Positions 26,385 to 34,468 of a stretch of 64,000 nucleotides of DNA are shown one piece after another; position 1 is the first letter of the stretch, and each line of letters starts with the position of its first letter. The DNA comes from Chitinophaga qingshengii (GTDB lineage: Bacteria > Bacteroidota > Bacteroidia > Chitinophagales > Chitinophagaceae). The position numbers and the translations under genes are program-made. The stretch lies in the NCBI RefSeq assembly GCF_014529935.1, contig NZ_JACVFC010000003.1:682001-746000 (forward strand). Reading direction: 5' to 3'. The notes under the pieces were generated by a model. The model was not told the DNA's origin and made no database searches. It was given only the letters and a program-made list of their open reading frames with translations.

Positions 26385-28121
26385 TTATAATAAAATATCG
26401 ATATCTGCCGAACTGAAATACCGGGGAGAATCGTGTCCTGAAATAACAACGCCATACCGTAGTTTGAGTGGTAGTACGTATTGCAGCGGAATACGCGCCC
26501 AGCTTTGCATTTTTTCTATGTTGATGGCCAGCAGGGATGATAACTGTATCCCGATAGAAGGCACAAAAACAAAAGTGGTCCTGGCGCGGGTAAACATAGC
26601 GCCTGCTTCTGTATACGTGTACAACCCGATGAACCGTTTGTTGCTCACCCAATAGTCAAAGTTGCCACGGATACCCATGCGGACCTGTTGTGCCGCCTCG
26701 GTGATTTTTTCCGCTTTATCATCTTTCAGGTTCGCGAAACTGGCCGAAACCGTATAGCCGATCCAGTAGTCCATCAGTCCTCTTTTACCGCCATCACTGT
26801 TGTAGTCAAAGTGTCGCAGGAAGTTGCCTGCATTGATGCGTATTTCGGGACCTTTGAGGTAACGGTCGCTGAAGAAAGGATTGATAAGGCCTACCACAAA
26901 GGAATTGCCCACCCGGCTACGGACAAAGTCGCGGTAACGCAACGGTTCATTAGCCTTCCGCATAGCCGTGGTAATGCTGCCGGAACTATCAAACAGCGCA
27001 TCCATATTGGAGCGATACGGAATAGGTACCCAGGCCAGGCTGGGGATGTGATGGATCAGGTAAAGCGGCTGATCGGCTTTGTTATCGGGGATTTTATCCA
27101 GGAAACGGGTGAAGGATGCCCCGGTAACACCCCGTTGAAAGGCATCGCTCAGGTCCTGTAACGATAGCTGCACGGCATGAATGATACGTTCCGCCTCGGG
27201 AGTGAAGGTAGTGTAATGTATACCCGTCAGCGTACTATCGCTGCGCCAGCTGTGCTGAGGGTTGTTGAATTGCCCGTCGCCATAGGCATGCCATATTTCG
27301 CCTTTACGGTTCACCACCGTACAGCCGTTGGCGCTATAAAAGTCATGCAGTGACTTGTTGTTGGTGATGGACTCAAACACGGTGCGGTTCACCACCAGGT
27401 GCCCGGCCGAGAAAGCATCTTCCAGAAAATGATCGGCAAAAGCATTAAACAACATAGCATAGAAAAGCAGCTGCCGGGCGGCTGTTTCATTCTGTTGCAG
27501 GAGCAGCCCGCTTTGTTCCGCCAGGTCAATGGCCAGCACATGCAGGGTCACATACATGTTAATAGCGTTGGTGCGTCCCAGTTTGTTAAAAATACTATCT
27601 ACCAGGGAGGGGTTCTCACAGAGGCGGATCGACTTTTTGCTGAAGTGCCGCAACTGTTCCGGAAAACCTTTGCGGTATTCATAAAAATGGGAGAGGTTCA
27701 CCGCTGCTTTCAATGCGTAGCTGAAATCCAGTTTGGATAACTTCCCATCCGGCGCCGCGGTATAACCCATTTCGATGTAGTGGTTATGCAGCCGGATAAT
27801 CCGCTCCATCACGGAATGCTGGTAGTGAAGCTGTTCTTCCAGCAAGAGTGGATTACGTTCATGATCGCCGCTAAGGCCGTTCAGTACGCCATAAGAAATA
27901 AGACTCTGATCCGGCCCGCAGAAGGTGCCGAAATAATAACGTCCTTTGTCGTCTGAGCGGATGTCAAGATAACGTAGCAGTTGCGCTTTACTGTTGTCAG
28001 GCAATGATTGAATAAACCGCAGAAATGCTGCGTCGCCAATCAGTTTGTGTTCTCCGTAGTTGTAGGCCAATAATCTACCGGATAGCAGGAAAAATGTAAC
28101 GGTAACAAATAGTCCCTTCAT
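26385..28121 (-). CDS. Secreted zinc-phospholipase-C/S1-P1-like protein with beta-rich C-terminus
   Basis: A signal peptide (cleavage near LLAYN) is followed by NYGEHKLIGDAAF, which places a His where zinc phospholipases C and S1/P1 nucleases have an N-terminal ligand. NLSHFYEY (His145) and FADHFLEDAFSAGH (Asp230, His231, Asp235, His241) provide further ligands of the H..D..H type. This helical part ends near residue 370. The last 200 residues look like beta strands and may be an outer-membrane or sandwich domain. I infer a metal-dependent phosphoesterase or a relative that has lost activity. No exact family is recognised. Confidence 0.65.
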   Translation of the reverse strand: MKGLFVTVTFFLLSGRLLAYNYGEHKLIGDAAFLRFIQSLPDNSKAQLLRYLDIRSDDKGRYYFGTFCGPDQSLISYGVLNGLSGDHERNPLLLEEQLHYQHSVMERIIRLHNHYIEMGYTAAPDGKLSKLDFSYALKAAVNLSHFYEYRKGFPEQLRHFSKKSIRLCENPSLVDSIFNKLGRTNAINMYVTLHVLAIDLAEQSGLLLQQNETAARQLLFYAMLFNAFADHFLEDAFSAGHLVVNRTVFESITNNKSLHDFYSANGCTVVNRKGEIWHAYGDGQFNNPQHSWRSDSTLTGIHYTTFTPEAERIIHAVQLSLQDLSDAFQRGVTGASFTRFLDKIPDNKADQPLYLIHHIPSLAWVPIPYRSNMDALFDSSGSITTAMRKANEPLRYRDFVRSRVGNSFVVGLINPFFSDRYLKGPEIRINAGNFLRHFDYNSDGGKRGLMDYWIGYTVSASFANLKDDKAEKITEAAQQVRMGIRGNFDYWVSNKRFIGLYTYTEAGAMFTRARTTFVFVPSIGIQLSSLLAINIEKMQSWARIPLQYVLPLKLRYGVVISGHDSPRYFSSADIDILL

Positions 28122-28286
28122 ATATTGGGTTATGGTTCACAGAATGGAAACTTGGAGACAGTTAAAGGGACGAGGCTATAAAATAAAGGCTTTTTTAGCG
28201 GATAGCGATCGAAATAGCTGCTTTTTTTTAACCTACGGGAAAAATCCCGGTCTTCATACCCCTTTTCACCGCAGCGGATAAGTATA

Positions 28287-28317
28287 TTGGTGGTTATCTG
28301 AAAAAATAGTACATTTG
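28287..28317 (+). promoter_or_regulatory. Promoter of the small membrane-protein pair
   Basis: TTG (28287-28289), 20 bp, TACATTTG (28310-28317) matches the Bacteroidota -33/-7 pattern. The ATG of the first small gene follows 18 bp later. Confidence 0.65.
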
Positions 28318-28335
28318 ACCTAAAATAATAAAACG

Positions 28336-28536
28336 ATGAACGAATACACCACAACGAACGAAGAGGACAACGAGAAAAAATCCTTTCTCCAACGGTTGAG
28401 GGAAAGTGTATTGCCAATCAAACCGGACGATTCCCTGGGCATGAAAGCGCTGAAGCAGGCAGGTTTTGTGGCCTTTCTGGGCGTAGCCGGCACGGTAACA
28501 GCCCTGCTGGCCATTGCGGTATCTTTTGCATTGTAA
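28336..28536 (+). CDS. Small single-pass membrane protein
   Basis: A 66-residue protein with a charged N-terminal half (NEEDNEKKSFLQRLRES) and one C-terminal membrane helix (FVAFLGVAGTVTALLAIAVSFAL). A good promoter and the 1-bp gap to the next membrane-protein gene support it as real. The cytoplasmic part is predicted to be helical. Function unknown. Confidence 0.72.
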   Translation: MNEYTTTNEEDNEKKSFLQRLRESVLPIKPDDSLGMKALKQAGFVAFLGVAGTVTALLAIAVSFAL

Positions 28537-28537
28537 T

Positions 28538-28942
28538 ATGAAACGGTTATTATACCTATCCGGTATCAGTGCCAGCCTGTGGCTGCTGGTGCATATTTTC
28601 CGATGGCGGGGCCAGCCGCTCCCTTATGTGAACGGTCATCTGACGGATCTGATCGTGGTACCCCTGATAGCGGAAATTTGCGGGGTAGTGCTGCGGCGCT
28701 TCATAGTGAAGCATAGTGATTATGAGCTGCCACTGGGATATGTACTCTTTATTGCAGCCTACGTGGCGGTTGTTTTTGAATGGGTGATGCCCGCTTACTC
28801 CACCCGTTATACGGGCGACTGGCTCGATGTAGCCGCTTATTTTGCCGGTGGTATGGGATATTACGTATGCATAAAGTTATCGCAGTCCCCGGCTCCGGCC
28901 CGGAGGAACCAGGAACTGCGATGTGTGGATCAGCCGTGCTGA
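28538..28942 (+). CDS. Small four-helix membrane protein of unknown function
   Basis: About four membrane segments (LLYLSGISASLWLLVHIF, LIVVPLIAEICGVVL, LGYVLFIAAYVAVVFEWV, WLDVAAYFAGGMGYYVCI) in 134 residues. Similar small proteins occur in Bacteroidota, but I cannot name the activity. The frame runs from a TTG at 28514 inside the upstream gene. The ATG at 28538, one base after that gene's stop, is the natural start. The 3' end overlaps the facing AhpD-like gene by 13 bp. Confidence 0.75.
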   Translation: MKRLLYLSGISASLWLLVHIFRWRGQPLPYVNGHLTDLIVVPLIAEICGVVLRRFIVKHSDYELPLGYVLFIAAYVAVVFEWVMPAYSTRYTGDWLDVAAYFAGGMGYYVCIKLSQSPAPARRNQELRCVDQPC

Positions 28943-29382
28943 CCTACCTGATATCCACCCGGTACCGTATGGAATGCAATATTCAGCTTATTCCAGGTGC
29001 CTATCATGGCTACTGCGAGGGAAATATCAGCAATCTGTGCTTTGCTGAAATGTTTCGCTACTTCATTAAAAATTTCGTCATTCATATGGCTGCCGTTCAA
29101 TGCTTCGGCAAACGCCAGCACAGCTCTCTCTGCTTCCGTATAATACGGGCACTCCCTCCACGCCGGTAATGAATAAAGCCTTTGCGGATCTTCACCCAGA
29201 TGCACCGCATCCTTGAAATGCATGTCCAGGCAATAGGCGCAGCCATTGATTTGGGACATACGGGTATTAATCAGTTCAATCAATTTCGGGTCAAGTCCTG
29301 ATTGACGAACATAACCACCACTTTTAAACAGCCCGTCTGTAAAACCTTTACCAAGATCTGTGTAGGAAATTCTTGCTTCCAT
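28930..29382 (-). CDS. Carboxymuconolactone decarboxylase (AhpD)-family protein
   Basis: A 150-residue alpha-helical protein with the AhpD active-site motif NGCAYCLDMH (Cys48, Cys51, His55). This motif supports thiol peroxidase or disulfide-reductase activity, as in alkylhydroperoxidase AhpD. The adjacent region (RLYSLPAWRECPYYTEAERAVLAFAEAL) is typical of the group that Bacteroidota carry as single genes. No regulator is adjacent. Confidence 0.9.
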   Translation of the reverse strand: MEARISYTDLGKGFTDGLFKSGGYVRQSGLDPKLIELINTRMSQINGCAYCLDMHFKDAVHLGEDPQRLYSLPAWRECPYYTEAERAVLAFAEALNGSHMNDEIFNEVAKHFSKAQIADISLAVAMIGTWNKLNIAFHTVPGGYQVGQHG

Positions 29383-29567
29383 TTTTTATCGTTTAAATTT
29401 TGAATAATATTGTTTGGTAAGATGACAACCCACTATTTCTATTTAGGACAATTATTTTATAATCTTTTAAGTATAATATAAAATATATTGATTATCAATA
29501 TTTATTACAGCGATGCAAAGGATATTGATCTGCTGTGCTAACAGTCACGGCTATAGGCGATTTTTAA

Positions 29568-29575
29568 TATCTTTG
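29568..29575 (+). promoter_or_regulatory. Candidate -7 element for the gene at 29601
   Basis: TATCTTTG fits TAnnTTTG and lies 25 bp before the ATG. No -33 element is clear. The preceding AT-rich stretch (about 29430-29510) holds no gene. Confidence 0.4.
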
Positions 29576-29600
29576 GTGGCTACACTAAAAGCAGCCACCC

Positions 29601-30581
29601 ATGAAACTTCAGACAATTAGGGCCTATACCGCAACCATATCCTGGTGCGGAAATACACTCATAGACTGGGCGACCGGTAGCGCAAAATTATACGGTGACA
29701 GGCCTGTGCCGGCTAATCTGCCGCATTACGGTTCCCAGTTCAATGCTGCTATCACTTCTGCAGATGGTCAGTACGCATTCATCTGTACCAATCTGGGAAC
29801 CAAAGGAATATTACTGAAAAACGGCCGGCAGTTGAGGGAAATAAACCGCTCTTACTATCAGGCAGACGTATACGAATATCCGGCAGCGTTTTTTGTCGCC
29901 AACGGGCGAACCTACCTGGCACATTGCCCGGAAGAATACTGCCAGCTGGACTTTGAAGATGTGGAAACTGGTGAGGTGATCACCCGTGTGGAAGGCCGCG
30001 ATCCGCAGGACTACTTTTTCTCCCGCCTGGAAGTAAGCCTCGATAACAAATGGCTGATCAGTAAAGGCTGGGTATGGCATCCCTGGGACATGGTATTGGC
30101 ATTTAATATTGAAGCCTGTTTACAAAATCCGTTGTTGCTGGACAAGACGGATAAATACCCGGACGTAACCGCAGAAGCAGGTGTAGCAGGGTTTATTAAC
30201 AATCAGGAAGTGCTGATCGGCGCTGTCCATAACAGTGACCTGATGGATGAGGAGGCGGACAATGCCGGCGCGCTGCAACCCGGACAGCTCGCGATCTGGA
30301 ATGTTGAGACGAATAGTTTATCAGCACCGGTAACGGTAGACGGGGTATTTGGCAATATCTTTCCGATAGATGATACCTATACCTGGGACTTTTTTCAATT
30401 CCCCAAAATCATCAACTACCGCACCGGTGAAGTGGTGGACCAGTTGAAGGAACTGACTACCAGTGAACAGACCTCCGCAATTATCCATCATATCAAGGCG
30501 CAACAAATTGTTTGCAGTCCGCAACGGGATATGGTGGCGATATATACCGGCAACGACCAGATCTCTTTACTTACCCGCTGA
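29601..30581 (+). CDS. Unrecognised soluble protein, probably WD40-like propeller
   Basis: A 326-residue cytosolic protein with repeated short strands and Trp/Asp turns (FICTNLGTKGILLKNGRQL, WVWHPWDMVLAFNIEAC, GQLAIWNVETNSLSAPV, MVAIYTGNDQISLL), as in an incomplete beta-propeller. No catalytic motif or signal peptide is present. It stands alone and converges with the transglutaminase-like gene, overlapping it by 15 bp. Confidence 0.65.
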   Translation: MKLQTIRAYTATISWCGNTLIDWATGSAKLYGDRPVPANLPHYGSQFNAAITSADGQYAFICTNLGTKGILLKNGRQLREINRSYYQADVYEYPAAFFVANGRTYLAHCPEEYCQLDFEDVETGEVITRVEGRDPQDYFFSRLEVSLDNKWLISKGWVWHPWDMVLAFNIEACLQNPLLLDKTDKYPDVTAEAGVAGFINNQEVLIGAVHNSDLMDEEADNAGALQPGQLAIWNVETNSLSAPVTVDGVFGNIFPIDDTYTWDFFQFPKIINYRTGEVVDQLKELTTSEQTSAIIHHIKAQQIVCSPQRDMVAIYTGNDQISLLTR

Positions 30582-31628
30582 TACCGGTGTTCGGTCAATC
30601 ATCACTTTGTAGCGGAATGCGCGTTCATAATCGAACAGGATATCGAGGTAAGTGACATATTCGTCCGTCACCACATAGTCAAACTCGTATTGGGTAAATT
30701 GTTTGCGGAAGGAGATATACCGCTGTTTTCGCAGGGCCACAGTATCCGTCACCCAAATACTACGCCGGCGGGATAGCTTCTCCTGCCTGCGTACAGCCGG
30801 ATTACGGGATACGTTGGAATTGACTTGCAGGTATTCGAACCGGTCCCGGTAACGAAACCGGAAATGGATGGTATCTCCTTTACGGGCCTGGATAATCCCT
30901 TCCGCCGGAGATATTAGCTCCAGGTCGGTGATGGCAGTAGCGGAGATATATGGGGCAGCTTTAAATTTGTCCTTCGTATAACTGTTTTCAAATACCCATT
31001 TTTTATCCTCCGGATAATGATTCCGGTGAAACTGCTTGTCGGAAGCCTGCCAGTAGTAATTGTTGAATTCCCGTTTGAAGGGCGTCAGTTTACCGGTTTC
31101 TTCATCTTCACCGCAACTACCTGCCGCCCAGGTGGGGTCCATGGTAAACCAGGCAGTATCCAGGTATACGGCATTCCAGGCATGGTCTGCGATACCCAGG
31201 TTCCCGATTTGATATGGTTTCGTTTTCGTATAGCCGGCCACCACTTCACAACGGATGCCGGCTATGCTGCACAGCTTCCGAAACAGCCGCGCATAGCCTT
31301 CACAGACAGCTTTCCTGCGCTTTAGCACCCGGCGCAGGAATTCTTCTTCGGTTTCCTGCCGGCGGGACTTTCTGTCCTCTTTGAGGCGGTTATATCCTTT
31401 GTAGTCGTAGGCAATGTTATGGGTAACCCAAATAAACAGCGCCCTGGTTTTCGATAGCTGGTCAGGGTATGGGTCTGTCAGCTGATGCGTCAGCGTATAT
31501 AGCTCCCCGTGATACCGGACGGTGCGGGCGGTACTGTCAATCTCCGTAAAATCCTTCATGGGTAAAGTAGACTGTGCAAACAAGCAGCAGGGCATCAACA
31601 AAAAAATCAGTAATAATCGACAGTACAT
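30567..31628 (-). CDS. Secreted transglutaminase-like protein
   Basis: A signal peptide (MYCRLLLIFLLMPCCLFAQ) is followed by a transglutaminase-like core with a complete triad: Cys109 in KAVCEGYARLF, His149 in ADHAWNAVY and Asp164 in TMDPTW, numbered from the chosen Met. The remainder is a beta-rich C-terminal domain. Bacterial members act as cysteine proteases or amide-bond enzymes on envelope proteins. The frame extends 38 codons further upstream, but that part is not signal-like, so the start at 31628 is chosen. Confidence 0.82.
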   Translation of the reverse strand: MYCRLLLIFLLMPCCLFAQSTLPMKDFTEIDSTARTVRYHGELYTLTHQLTDPYPDQLSKTRALFIWVTHNIAYDYKGYNRLKEDRKSRRQETEEEFLRRVLKRRKAVCEGYARLFRKLCSIAGIRCEVVAGYTKTKPYQIGNLGIADHAWNAVYLDTAWFTMDPTWAAGSCGEDEETGKLTPFKREFNNYYWQASDKQFHRNHYPEDKKWVFENSYTKDKFKAAPYISATAITDLELISPAEGIIQARKGDTIHFRFRYRDRFEYLQVNSNVSRNPAVRRQEKLSRRRSIWVTDTVALRKQRYISFRKQFTQYEFDYVVTDEYVTYLDILFDYERAFRYKVMIDRTPVSAGK

Positions 31629-31703
31629 AGGTATAACAATAGCGGCTACACGATAATGTAAGGTACAACTTTGCATTAAAGTGAATGAATTATATTTAGG
31701 GGT

Positions 31704-32777
31704 ATGGAAAGCGTTATGGAGTTGCTGATGTTTCGTGATCAACGGGGCATGGGCACAAAAAATACGATTGTATCATCAGATAAACAACTGATAAATAAGC
31801 CGGTGCGGGGCCTGTTTGAACTGTATTGGAAGGATATGCCCCTGGATGCTTTTATTACGCCGGAATTATACCGGGAAATGGCCGGGGATCCCATCACAGA
31901 AGACATGCTCTTCCTCTCGGAAGTGTTGCTGGATATATTCCGCTACCGGAAAAAGAAAAATCTCATCGATCAGCGGTTAAAGTTATTTTGCTTCAAGCAG
32001 ATGATTCTTCGGCAATATTTCCGGGATACCACGCTCTTACGCCGGATGCTCTTTTTCCACCCCTGCGCAGAAGATTTTATAGCACGGTTTTCCCTGGAGG
32101 AAAGCGGCTTTTTTTACCAGGGAAAACCGATAGACCTGCCTGCACAAATAACGGCGATGTTCAATCAACTATCCGGCTATAAGGCGTTGGCGGGCTTCCC
32201 GGAAGCTCATTTGAAAATCGCCCAAAAACTGGTGCTGGACCTGTTGCAGTTAATGCGCACCGGTATTGAGGAAGATACTGATCTGCTGCCGGAAGTAACA
32301 CGAACGGATACACTAACCACGGTCTTCGCCCGTCCCTGGACCTTCCTGGACCTGTATAGCAACCAGCAGCGAAAGTTTTTTCAGCTCCTGGAAAAAAGTC
32401 TTCCGTTTTATGTGATGAAAAGCTGGGAGAATGACCCTGGCGGACAGGCATCGTTATACTATGGCAGCATCACCGATCAAAATATCGAGGCCTGTTTCGC
32501 TCATCCGGTTCGCAGGCGCCGTAAACACAAATACATGGCGGAGTTTTTCATCGATATGTATGTGTTTTATGTGCTGCGTGATCCGGAGGGTGTGAAGGCA
32601 ATGTTACAGGAGGTAACGACGCAGCGCTTACAACAGCAAATACTGACGATACTCTTTTCACATCCACTTTATGATGTATCGGCAAAGTTACGATTGATAC
32701 AGGCAGGAATAGATCAACAACTGCCGGAAGGTTACTGGAACGATCGGCTCAAAAGGCTGGCTGCCAACAGATCATAA
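31704..32777 (+). CDS. Unrecognised helical cytoplasmic protein
   Basis: A 357-residue protein with mostly helical, charged sequence and no signal peptide, membrane segment or known motif. Its last third is rich in Arg/Lys (HPVRRRRKHKYMAEFF). It may be confined to Bacteroidota. It starts 75 bp from the start of the divergent transglutaminase-like gene and ends in a strong terminator. Function unknown. Confidence 0.7.
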   Translation: MESVMELLMFRDQRGMGTKNTIVSSDKQLINKPVRGLFELYWKDMPLDAFITPELYREMAGDPITEDMLFLSEVLLDIFRYRKKKNLIDQRLKLFCFKQMILRQYFRDTTLLRRMLFFHPCAEDFIARFSLEESGFFYQGKPIDLPAQITAMFNQLSGYKALAGFPEAHLKIAQKLVLDLLQLMRTGIEEDTDLLPEVTRTDTLTTVFARPWTFLDLYSNQQRKFFQLLEKSLPFYVMKSWENDPGGQASLYYGSITDQNIEACFAHPVRRRRKHKYMAEFFIDMYVFYVLRDPEGVKAMLQEVTTQRLQQQILTILFSHPLYDVSAKLRLIQAGIDQQLPEGYWNDRLKRLAANRS

Positions 32778-32812
32778 AAAAAGACGCCTCCTTTACAGGG
32801 AGGCGTCTTTTT
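32778..32812. terminator. Bidirectional rho-independent terminator
   Basis: A perfect 14-bp stem (AAAAAGACGCCTCC with GGAGGCGTCTTTTT) and a 7-nt loop lie between convergent genes. T-runs on both strands make it usable for both. Confidence 0.93.
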
Positions 32813-32829
32813 ATCGTTATGCCATGTTG

Positions 32830-34161
32830 TTATGGTTGTTTGTAGATAATCCGGTAGATAGTACCCATTTTATCATCAGACACGTACAGGGAGCCGTCCG
32901 GGCCTTGTGCCAGTCCGCAGGGGCGGTGGGCGGCATCACCAGGAGCAGCGATATTGTCTTTACCTGCAAATCCTTTGGCAAATACTTCCCATTTACCGGA
33001 AGGAGCACCGTCTTTGAACGGCACAAAAGCCACGAAGAAACCTTGCTGTGGTTCCGGAGCCCTGTTCCAGGAGCCGTGGAAGGCTATGAAAGCGCCGTTC
33101 CTGTAACGTTCAGGGAACATGTTACCGGTGTAGAACAACAAGCCGTTAGGCGCCAGGTGGCCCGGGAAGGTGGCTACCGGATCGTCGTATTTGTCGGTGA
33201 CGGCCTTTTTACCGTCGCCGCCATATTCAGGGGCAACGATCTTTTTCTGCTGGAACTGATCGTAGTAAATATAAGGCCAGCCGCAGTTAGCGCCGTCATG
33301 CAGTTTGTACATGGTTTCGGCAGGCAGTTCGGCTGATTGTTTAGCGTCATACAGTTCGGGGTAGAAGTCATGCAGGTTATCGCGGCCATGCTGCATTACG
33401 AAGAGGGTGTTGGCCTGGTTGTTCCAGTCGAGGCCTACCACGTTGCGCAGACCGGTAGCGTAGCGTTTACCATTATGATAGCCCTGGTGGAGCTCGCCCG
33501 CTTTAAACTGCCAGATACCGCCGGCAGAATCCAGCAGGGGACAGGGCTGCATGCCCGGAGAACCTTTGGTACGGTCTTTTTCCTGGCAGGCATTGGATGG
33601 GGCGCCGATATTCACATACACGTTACCGTTATTATCGAACGCAAGGGATTTTGAATTGTGTTGTCCGCGGTCAATCAGGCCGCTGACAATGGTGTCCGCA
33701 TGTTGGGGATCGGCGACTTCCTGCTGCTCGTTCAGCTTGTAACGGAACACGCTGGTGTTGGAAGAGGCATACAGGTAGCCGTCTTTAATACCGATACCGG
33801 TGCCAACGTAAGGGCCAAATGAATTCCGTTCATCAGCCCGGCCATCGCCGTTTTTGTCGGTCAGCACTACGATACCGTTGCCGTTAACCAGGTTTTCCAG
33901 CTTTACATATACCACGCCGTTTTTATTTACGGCCAGGTGCCGTGCGTTGCCGGTGCTGTCAGCAAAGCGGAGGGCGCCGAATCCGGCAGGTAATTCCAGG
34001 CCTGCGTTGCCATTGTCGGCGGTAGGCCCTTTCGGTGTTTCATGCTGAGGGGTGTTGTTGCAGGCGTGTAACAACAGCATGGCGGAAGGCAATAAAAGGC
34101 CCAGGGCTATGGTCCTGAGTATCCGTTTGTCAGCCTTCGTTGGCCGTAATCCTGTTTTCAT
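32830..34161 (-). CDS. PQQ-dependent sugar dehydrogenase-like lipoprotein
   Basis: The leader ends in a lipobox (LLLHAC, Cys34). The mature part is a six-bladed propeller of the glucose/sorbosone dehydrogenase (GSDH) type, with recognisable blades SKSLAFDNNGNVYVNIG, ATGLRNVVGLDW, PNGLLFYTGNMFP, AFIAFHGSWNR and RPCGLAQGPDGSLYVSDD. Enzymes of this fold oxidise sugars using PQQ, delivering electrons to the respiratory chain. PQQ biosynthesis genes are not in the window, so the cofactor may be imported or the protein may have another role. It is a single gene ending at a bidirectional terminator. Confidence 0.85.
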   Translation of the reverse strand: MKTGLRPTKADKRILRTIALGLLLPSAMLLLHACNNTPQHETPKGPTADNGNAGLELPAGFGALRFADSTGNARHLAVNKNGVVYVKLENLVNGNGIVVLTDKNGDGRADERNSFGPYVGTGIGIKDGYLYASSNTSVFRYKLNEQQEVADPQHADTIVSGLIDRGQHNSKSLAFDNNGNVYVNIGAPSNACQEKDRTKGSPGMQPCPLLDSAGGIWQFKAGELHQGYHNGKRYATGLRNVVGLDWNNQANTLFVMQHGRDNLHDFYPELYDAKQSAELPAETMYKLHDGANCGWPYIYYDQFQQKKIVAPEYGGDGKKAVTDKYDDPVATFPGHLAPNGLLFYTGNMFPERYRNGAFIAFHGSWNRAPEPQQGFFVAFVPFKDGAPSGKWEVFAKGFAGKDNIAAPGDAAHRPCGLAQGPDGSLYVSDDKMGTIYRIIYKQP

Positions 34162-34468
34162 AGTATTGTATTTAGTGCAAATTAAGTGGATTTCCTATGC
34201 GCATGACCGTAGTCAACTCTAAAAAGTACGAAAATATTGGAAGATCACTAAAAAAATGTGTTTCACGGTTTTACCGCTGAATTTGTTTCAATTTGTTTTA
34301 TTTGTTTTCTTTTATGGTTTTTATTTATTATTTTTCTATTCGTATTCAACCAAAAAGCGAAACGCCTTTCTGTGGGTTAATGTGAATTTTACGTTATGAA
34401 TAGGCGTAGTGGTGTGACTTTCACAATGCTGTAATTATTTTCACCCACCTGAAAAATTTCAAAACCAT
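34162..34468. other. 307-bp divergent promoter region with ATTTGTTT repeats
   Basis: This AT-rich region separates the dehydrogenase and TonB-receptor genes. Three copies of ATTTGTTT occur at 34281, 34291 and 34300, roughly one helical turn apart. No gene is seen. Promoters for both flanking genes should lie here, but I could not fix them. Confidence 0.55.
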
